NCBI GenBank assembly: GCA_020431945.1
Contig: JAGQHH010000208.1
Span: 1 to 8,957, forward strand
Source: Cyanobacteria bacterium HKST-UBA02
Lineage (GTDB): Bacteria; Cyanobacteriota; Vampirovibrionia; Obscuribacterales; Obscuribacteraceae
Reading direction: 5' to 3'
DNA length: 8,957 nt
The notes under the pieces are model-generated. The model was not told the DNA's origin, ran no database searches, and worked only from the letters and a program-made list of their open reading frames with translations. Within the stretch, counting starts at the first letter, position 1. The number at the start of each line of letters is the position of its first letter. This document shows positions 5,314 through 8,957 of this stretch, one piece after another. Made by a program: the position numbers and the translations under genes.

Positions 5314-6600
5314 ATGAATCACGCCCTGTCTCCGCTTATATTTCTCATTCTTCGTCTTGGGCTGGTCGCCCTGGTCATCGTCTTTCTCGAGAGACCAGCT
5401 CTTGCCGAAAGTCGAAAGAGTGAACACCAGAGTCGGACCTCTCTCTCAATAGAGCCGGATTTCGCTGTAGCCACAGGACGCAAGGTCGATCTTCTGGTTC
5501 GCGACAATTATTTCGACCGGCAGAAACTCGAAAAGGTCTGGAAGCCCGCTTTTGCCCGGGCGCGGGAGAAGCTCGAGAATTGCCGGGATCTGGCCACTCT
5601 CCACGATATCCTCAACGGCTGTCTTGCCGGACTCGAGACGAGTCACTGCGAGTTCGCCACCATAAACGATGAGATTTTCCATTTTCTCCACAGTCTCTTC
5701 GGATCTTTCGAAAAACCCGATGCGAAGGAGAAAATCGGGCGTGGGCCCGTAGCCTTCGTCGGTTTTGTCACCGGCGGGCCGAAAAGGAAAAGAGACGTGA
5801 TCCGCTATGTTCTGGACGGCAGCCCAGCAAGCAAGACGGGACTGAGTCCCGGCGACAGGATAATTTCGGTGGACGGCTTGCCATATAAAGGCTACAGCGA
5901 TTTTCTCGGCCGGCAGCAAGAGAAGCTGCGGATCGTGATCGAAAGGCGAGGAGAGCGCCGGGAACTGACTCTTACCCCGGAGAAGAAGGATCTCTATGAG
6001 GCTTATGTCGAAGCCATGCGAAAAAGCGTCCGGATCATCGAGAGAAACGGGCGCAAGCTTGGCTATATCCATGTCTGGTGCGGCGGCATGAAGTCTCATG
6101 ATGCTCTGATCGATCTGTTGCAGGACAAGCTCCTGGCCACCGACGGCTTGATTTTCGATCTTCGTGACGGCTACGGCGGCAACAGCCTGGATGATCTGGA
6201 CTGGTTCTACCGCACTCGCAAAGCCTATCCGGTCTTCAAGACCACTGACAGGAACGGAAAGACGAGCACCGAGCAAGAGCTCTATGACAGACCCATGGTG
6301 GCTCTAATCAATGAGGGCAGCCGGAGCGGCAAAGAGCTCCTGGCTTTCAGCCTGAAGAGCACCGGTCGAGCCAGGCTGGTCGGCACCACCACCGCCGGTG
6401 CGGTAGTCGCAGGGAGACTTTTTCCGATCAATTCGAAGTGCTCGCTCTATCTGTCTATACTCGATATCACCGTCGCCGGTGAGCGAATCGAGGGCAAAGG
6501 GGTCGAGCCTGATTGCCTTCTCGAGCTCGATGACGATTCCAGAAAAGAAAGCACAGACAACCAGATAGAGAAAGCCCTGGAGATTCTTGATAAGATCTGA
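5314..6600 (+). CDS. Exported S41 peptidase with PDZ domain, tricorn-like active site
   Basis: A 428-residue protein of the tail-specific/C-terminal processing protease clan. Residues 1-31 look like a signal peptide or membrane anchor: hydrophobic 5-25 with an unusual Arg14 inside, and A-L-A (29-31) as the cleavage site. A PDZ domain follows at about 145-222 (D-G-S-P-A-S-K-T-G-L-S-P-G-D-R-I-I-S-V-D-G). The S41 core spans about 240-405. The nucleophile is Ser338 in E-G-S-R-S-G-K-E. Counting 25 residues on, where Prc/CtpA have the general-base Lys, there is Ala363 in T-T-T-A-G-A. The protein instead has Ser110-His111 (E-T-S-H-C) and acidic residues near 393-398, like the Ser-His-Glu arrangement of the tricorn branch. 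It is therefore probably an active peptidase of that branch, acting in the periplasm or outside the cell. An in-frame TGA directly before ATG 5314 rules out a longer start. The phosphatase gene follows after 23 nt. Confidence 0.9.
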   Translation: MNHALSPLIFLILRLGLVALVIVFLERPALAESRKSEHQSRTSLSIEPDFAVATGRKVDLLVRDNYFDRQKLEKVWKPAFARAREKLENCRDLATLHDILNGCLAGLETSHCEFATINDEIFHFLHSLFGSFEKPDAKEKIGRGPVAFVGFVTGGPKRKRDVIRYVLDGSPASKTGLSPGDRIISVDGLPYKGYSDFLGRQQEKLRIVIERRGERRELTLTPEKKDLYEAYVEAMRKSVRIIERNGRKLGYIHVWCGGMKSHDALIDLLQDKLLATDGLIFDLRDGYGGNSLDDLDWFYRTRKAYPVFKTTDRNGKTSTEQELYDRPMVALINEGSRSGKELLAFSLKSTGRARLVGTTTAGAVVAGRLFPINSKCSLYLSILDITVAGERIEGKGVEPDCLLELDDDSRKESTDNQIEKALEILDKI

Positions 6601-6611
6601 GGGGCTGAGCT

Positions 6612-6615
6612 GGAG
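6612..6615 (+). promoter_or_regulatory. Ribosome binding site supporting a GTG start
   Basis: GGAG lies 8 nt before the GTG at 6624. It supports GTG as the phosphatase start, because no ATG occurs in this frame before the conserved N-F-R-Q-I segment. Confidence 0.5.
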
Positions 6616-6623
6616 ATTATCCC

Positions 6624-7103
6624 GTGTCTTTCGAGCATCCGGTCACCATCAAGAATTTCAGACAGATAAACGACTGGTTCTTTCGCGGTGGTCAACCCGA
6701 GCCCCACGAGTTCGAGCAGCTAGCCGAGCTGGGAATCAAGACCATCATCTGCCTGCGCTGGAGCAGCAATGTCATGGTGGAGGAGCGGGAGCTCGCCCAG
6801 AAGAGTGGTATGAATGCCGTTTTCATCCCTCTCAATTACTGGTCTCTGCCCACCAGGAAAGATATCATTCGTTTTTTCGAGATCGTCGACGATGACGGCA
6901 TGCACCCTGTTTTTCTCCATTGCAAGCACGGCTCGGATCGCACCGGCATGCTCGCATCTTTCTACCGGATGGCCAGGGACGGCTGGAGCGCCGACCAGGC
7001 CTATGAGGAGATGAAGATGGCTGGTTTTCATAAAATCCGCATGCACCATTTCAAATGGGCTGTCTATCGATTCGCCAGCCGCCAGCCGGTAGACTTCAAA
7101 TAA
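6624..7103 (+). CDS. Dual-specificity/tyrosine-type protein phosphatase
   Basis: This 159-residue soluble phosphatase uses a catalytic cysteine. The P-loop H-C-K-H-G-S-D-R-T-G (99-108) fits HCx5R(S/T)G, with Cys100 as nucleophile and Arg106 binding phosphate. The N-terminal N-F-R-Q-I-N-D-W-F-F-R-G-G-Q-P (11-25) and the L-G-I-K-T-I-I-C-L-R strand (36-45) are typical of compact bacterial dual-specificity phosphatases. So are the G-W-S-x-D-x-A-Y-E-E-M segment (120-130) and the following G-F-H (134-136). Length is normal for a stand-alone domain, with no signal peptide or membrane segment, so it should be cytoplasmic. The usual general-acid Asp is not obvious: the expected loop reads N-Y-W-S-L-P-T-R-K-D (71-80), leaving Asp80 or the D89-D91 cluster as candidates. 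The substrate may be a phosphoprotein, phosphoinositide or other phosphoester, and the sequence does not decide. Start is GTG. It is probably co-transcribed with the S41 peptidase. Confidence 0.9.
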   Translation: MSFEHPVTIKNFRQINDWFFRGGQPEPHEFEQLAELGIKTIICLRWSSNVMVEERELAQKSGMNAVFIPLNYWSLPTRKDIIRFFEIVDDDGMHPVFLHCKHGSDRTGMLASFYRMARDGWSADQAYEEMKMAGFHKIRMHHFKWAVYRFASRQPVDFK

Positions 7104-7188
7104 ACGAATGCTACTTTTCAACTCGATGTCAACAGCGGCGAAGCTAAAGAGATAAAGCGCATTTGCCGGGTCCGGTCCTGCCTTTTTG

Positions 7189-7194
7189 TAGAAT
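7189..7194 (+). promoter_or_regulatory. Possible -10 element for aconitase
   Basis: TAGAAT (5 of 6 to TATAAT) follows a T5 run, with an expected transcript start near 7201 and a leader of about 37 nt. The nearest -35-like hexamer, TTGCCG at 7163-7168, is 20 nt away, which is too far for a good sigma70 promoter. A weak Shine-Dalgarno (GAGAG, 7227-7231) precedes the ATG by 6 nt. I see nothing else in the 134-bp gap 7104-7237. Confidence 0.28.
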
Positions 7195-7237
7195 CTGGTA
7201 TGCAACGACTACAGATTTCCGACCTCGAGAGTTAGCC

Positions 7238-8957
7238 ATGACCACATTCACCGCCGAAGACTACAAGAAGTTCTATCAGTCGAGAAAAGCCAAGTATGAG
7301 ACCGCCCGGGAGAAGCTGGGTCGGCCCCTTACGCTAGCCGAGAAGATTTTGACTGCGCACCTTGACCGCTTTCCGGAAGAAAAGCTCGAGCGCGGCAGCA
7401 CCTATGCCTTCCTGCGCCCGGACCGGGTAGCCATGCAGGATGCCACCGCTCAAATGGCTCTATTGCAATTCATGCAAGCCCAGATCGATCGGGTGGCAGT
7501 GCCCTCCACAGTCCACTGCGATCACCTCATCCAGGCTTATGTCGGAGCCGAGGAGGACATGGACAGGGCTATGCAGGAGAACAAGGAAGTCTACGACTTT
7601 CTGAGCTCCGCCTCGAACAAGCACGGTATCGGCTTCTGGAAGCCCGGTGCCGGTATCATCCACCAGGTCGTTCTGGAGAACTATGCTTTCCCCGGCGGCA
7701 TGATGATCGGAACCGACTCTCATACCCCCAATGCCGGCGGTCTCGGCATGATCGCCATCGGCGTCGGCGGCGCCGATGCAGTGGACGTAATGGTCGGCGA
7801 GCCCTGGGGCGTGCGCTGGCCCAAGCTGATCGGCGTCCATCTGAAAGGCTCCCTGAACGGCTGGACCGCGCCGAAAGACGTGATCCTCAAGCTCGCCGGT
7901 ATCCTCACCGTCGCTGGTGGCACCGGAGCGATCATCGAATATTTCGGCGAAGGCACCGAATCCATCAGCTGCACAGGCAAGGCCACCATCACCAATATGG
8001 GTGCCGAGCTCGGTGCCACCACCTCGATCTTCCCCTATGACGAGCGCATGGCAAAATATCTCGAAGCCACCGAGCGCAAAGAAGTGGCAGCCCTGGCCCG
8101 GGAGCACCGGCAATATCTCACCGCCGACCCCGAGACCGCTAAAGACCCCGAGAAATATTACGATCAGGTGGTGGAGATCGACCTGAGCACACTCGAGCCC
8201 TATGTCGTCGGTCCTCATTCCCCGGACGTCGCCAGACCGGTCTCCGAGATGGCCGCCGACCTGAAGAAAAACGGCTGGCCTGATGAGCTCCGTTTTGCCC
8301 TCATCGGAAGCTGCACCAATTCGTCCTACGAAGACATGTCCAGAGCAGCATCGGTAGCCAGCCAGGGAACCGCCAAAGGTCTGAAAGCCCACTGCGGATT
8401 CCTGATCACTCCCGGCTCCGAGCAGATCCACCAGACCATCAAGCGGGACGGACAGCTCGAAGCTCTGGAGAAAATGGGCGGGACGGTCCTGGCGAATGCC
8501 TGCGGTCCCTGTATCGGTCAGTGGAAACGGGACGACATCGAGAAAGGCGATGAGAACTCGATCATCACCTCTTTCAACCGCAATTTCCAGAAACGCAACG
8601 ACGGCAACCCGCAGACTTATGCCTTCATCGGCAGCCCCGAGCTGGTAACCGCCTTCGCCTTCGCCGGCAAACTCTCCTTCAATCCCCTGAAAGACAGCCT
8701 CGAGACCGAGGACGGCAAAAAGGTAATGCTCGAAGCCCCGGCAGTCGCCGATGAGATCCCTGCCCGCGGCTTCATCTCCGAAGACGCCGGCTATGTGGAG
8801 CCGGCAGCCAATGGCAAAGGCGTGGAAGTGAAAGTCGATCCCAAGAGTGAGCGCCTGCAACTGCTCGAGCCTTTCAAGGCCTGGGACGGCAAAGACTATG
8901 AAGGTCTGCAAGTGCTTCTCAAGGCAAAGGGAAAATGCACCACCGACCATATCTCTC
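7238..8957 (+). CDS. acn: Aconitate hydratase, mitochondrial type, 3' end outside window
   Basis: The first 573 residues of aconitase, which interconverts citrate and isocitrate through cis-aconitate in the TCA cycle with a [4Fe-4S] cluster. Cluster ligands are Cys359 ([11 protein letters not shown]) and Cys422/Cys425 (A-C-G-P-C-I-G-Q-W). The 63- and 3-residue spacings equal those of mitochondrial aconitase (385/448/451). Active-site elements D95-H96 and D160-S161-H162-T-P-N165 are present. The wording of these motifs matches mitochondrial aconitase rather than the bacterial AcnA/IRP or AcnB types. No mitochondrial targeting sequence is present. The protein begins directly with the N-terminal domain, as expected for a bacterial cytoplasmic enzyme. 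The window ends in K-C-T-T-D-H-I-S, the linker before the C-terminal swivel domain, so some 170-200 residues are missing. It is probably transcribed alone from the upstream gap, since 134 bp separate it from the phosphatase. Confidence 0.97.
   Translation, partial: MTTFTAEDYKKFYQSRKAKYETAREKLGRPLTLAEKILTAHLDRFPEEKLERGSTYAFLRPDRVAMQDATAQMALLQFMQAQIDRVAVPSTVHCDHLIQAYVGAEEDMDRAMQENKEVYDFLSSASNKHGIGFWKPGAGIIHQVVLENYAFPGGMMIGTDSHTPNAGGLGMIAIGVGGADAVDVMVGEPWGVRWPKLIGVHLKGSLNGWTAPKDVILKLAGILTVAGGTGAIIEYFGEGTESISCTGKATITNMGAELGATTSIFPYDERMAKYLEATERKEVAALAREHRQYLTADPETAKDPEKYYDQVVEIDLSTLEPYVVGPHSPDVARPVSEMAADLKKNGWPDELRFALIGSCTNSSYEDMSRAASVASQGTAKGLKAHCGFLITPGSEQIHQTIKRDGQLEALEKMGGTVLANACGPCIGQWKRDDIEKGDENSIITSFNRNFQKRNDGNPQTYAFIGSPELVTAFAFAGKLSFNPLKDSLETEDGKKVMLEAPAVADEIPARGFISEDAGYVEPAANGKGVEVKVDPKSERLQLLEPFKAWDGKDYEGLQVLLKAKGKCTTDHIS

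Noticed and set aside
5446..6276. 276-codon open frame on the minus strand across the S41 peptidase
   Set aside because: It is codon-aligned with the peptidase and has no recognisable domain. The sense frame shows a PDZ domain and the S41 core.
5314..6600. S41 protein as a dead pseudo-protease
   Set aside because: The Lys is missing, but Ser338 and a tricorn-like Ser-His pair are present and T-A-G-A is common in the non-Lys branch of S41, so inactivity is not supported.
7163..7187. G+C-rich stretch followed by five T, a possible rho-independent terminator after the phosphatase
   Set aside because: The G+C-rich part contains a direct repeat (GGTCCGGTCC) and only a 4-bp palindrome. I could not draw a stable stem next to the T-run.
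6720..7205. 161-codon minus-strand open frame across the phosphatase and into the gap
   Set aside because: It is antisense to the HCx5R phosphatase and shows no independent evidence of being a gene.
7460..8950. 496-codon open frame on the minus strand across aconitase
   Set aside because: Its codons align exactly with the aconitase codons, so it stays open only because the sense gene avoids TTA, CTA and TCA. It ends where aconitase uses CTA. The sense frame has unmistakable aconitase motifs.
1..8957. tRNA, rRNA, CRISPR arrays, insertion sequences, attachment sites or phage genes
   Set aside because: No cloverleaf, regularly spaced direct repeats, transposase or integrase motifs or terminal inverted repeats were seen by reading both strands.

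Overview
The window is ordinary protein-coding bacterial DNA with G+C in the mid-50s percent by eye. It holds nine genes on both strands, no stretch of 300 bases without a gene, and no RNA gene, insertion sequence, phage gene or CRISPR array that I can see. An AmpG-type muropeptide permease, two exported proteins with signal peptides and a mitochondrial-type aconitase suggest a heterotrophic, probably diderm bacterium with a TCA cycle. I cannot name the phylum. Start sites are mixed: some genes have clear Shine-Dalgarno sequences and several have none.

Layout from left to right. (1) 1-1388, minus: the N-terminal 462 residues of an unrecognised exported protein that runs off the left edge. (2) 1389-1474: an 86-bp AT-rich divergent intergenic region. 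(3) 1475-2957, plus: gluconokinase (gntK), a 98-residue protein resembling an Hpt domain without its phosphoacceptor histidine, and a small protein of 26-residue LRV/HEAT-like repeats. The gaps are 80 and 110 bp, so these need not be one operon. (4) 2947-5278, minus: an AmpG-family transporter followed after 1 nt by an aldo/keto reductase. The pair reads towards the LRV gene and overlaps it tail to tail by 11 bp. (5) 5279-5313: a 35-bp divergent gap. (6) 5314-7103, plus: an exported S41 peptidase with a PDZ domain and a Ser-His rather than Ser-Lys active site, followed after 23 nt by a cysteine-dependent phosphatase. (7) 7104-7237: a 134-bp gap with a possible promoter. (8) 7238-8957, plus: mitochondrial-type aconitase, cut by the right edge.

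Functionally the window mixes central carbon metabolism (gluconokinase, aconitase), probable cell-wall recycling or transport (AmpG-like), a redox enzyme and envelope or signalling proteins (S41 peptidase, phosphatase, Hpt-like protein). The only tight couplings are transporter with reductase and, less firmly, peptidase with phosphatase. I found no convincing new multi-gene system. The items most worth a second look are the Hpt-like protein, the peptidase active site, a 12-bp tandem repeat in the transporter, and the unrecognised secreted protein.
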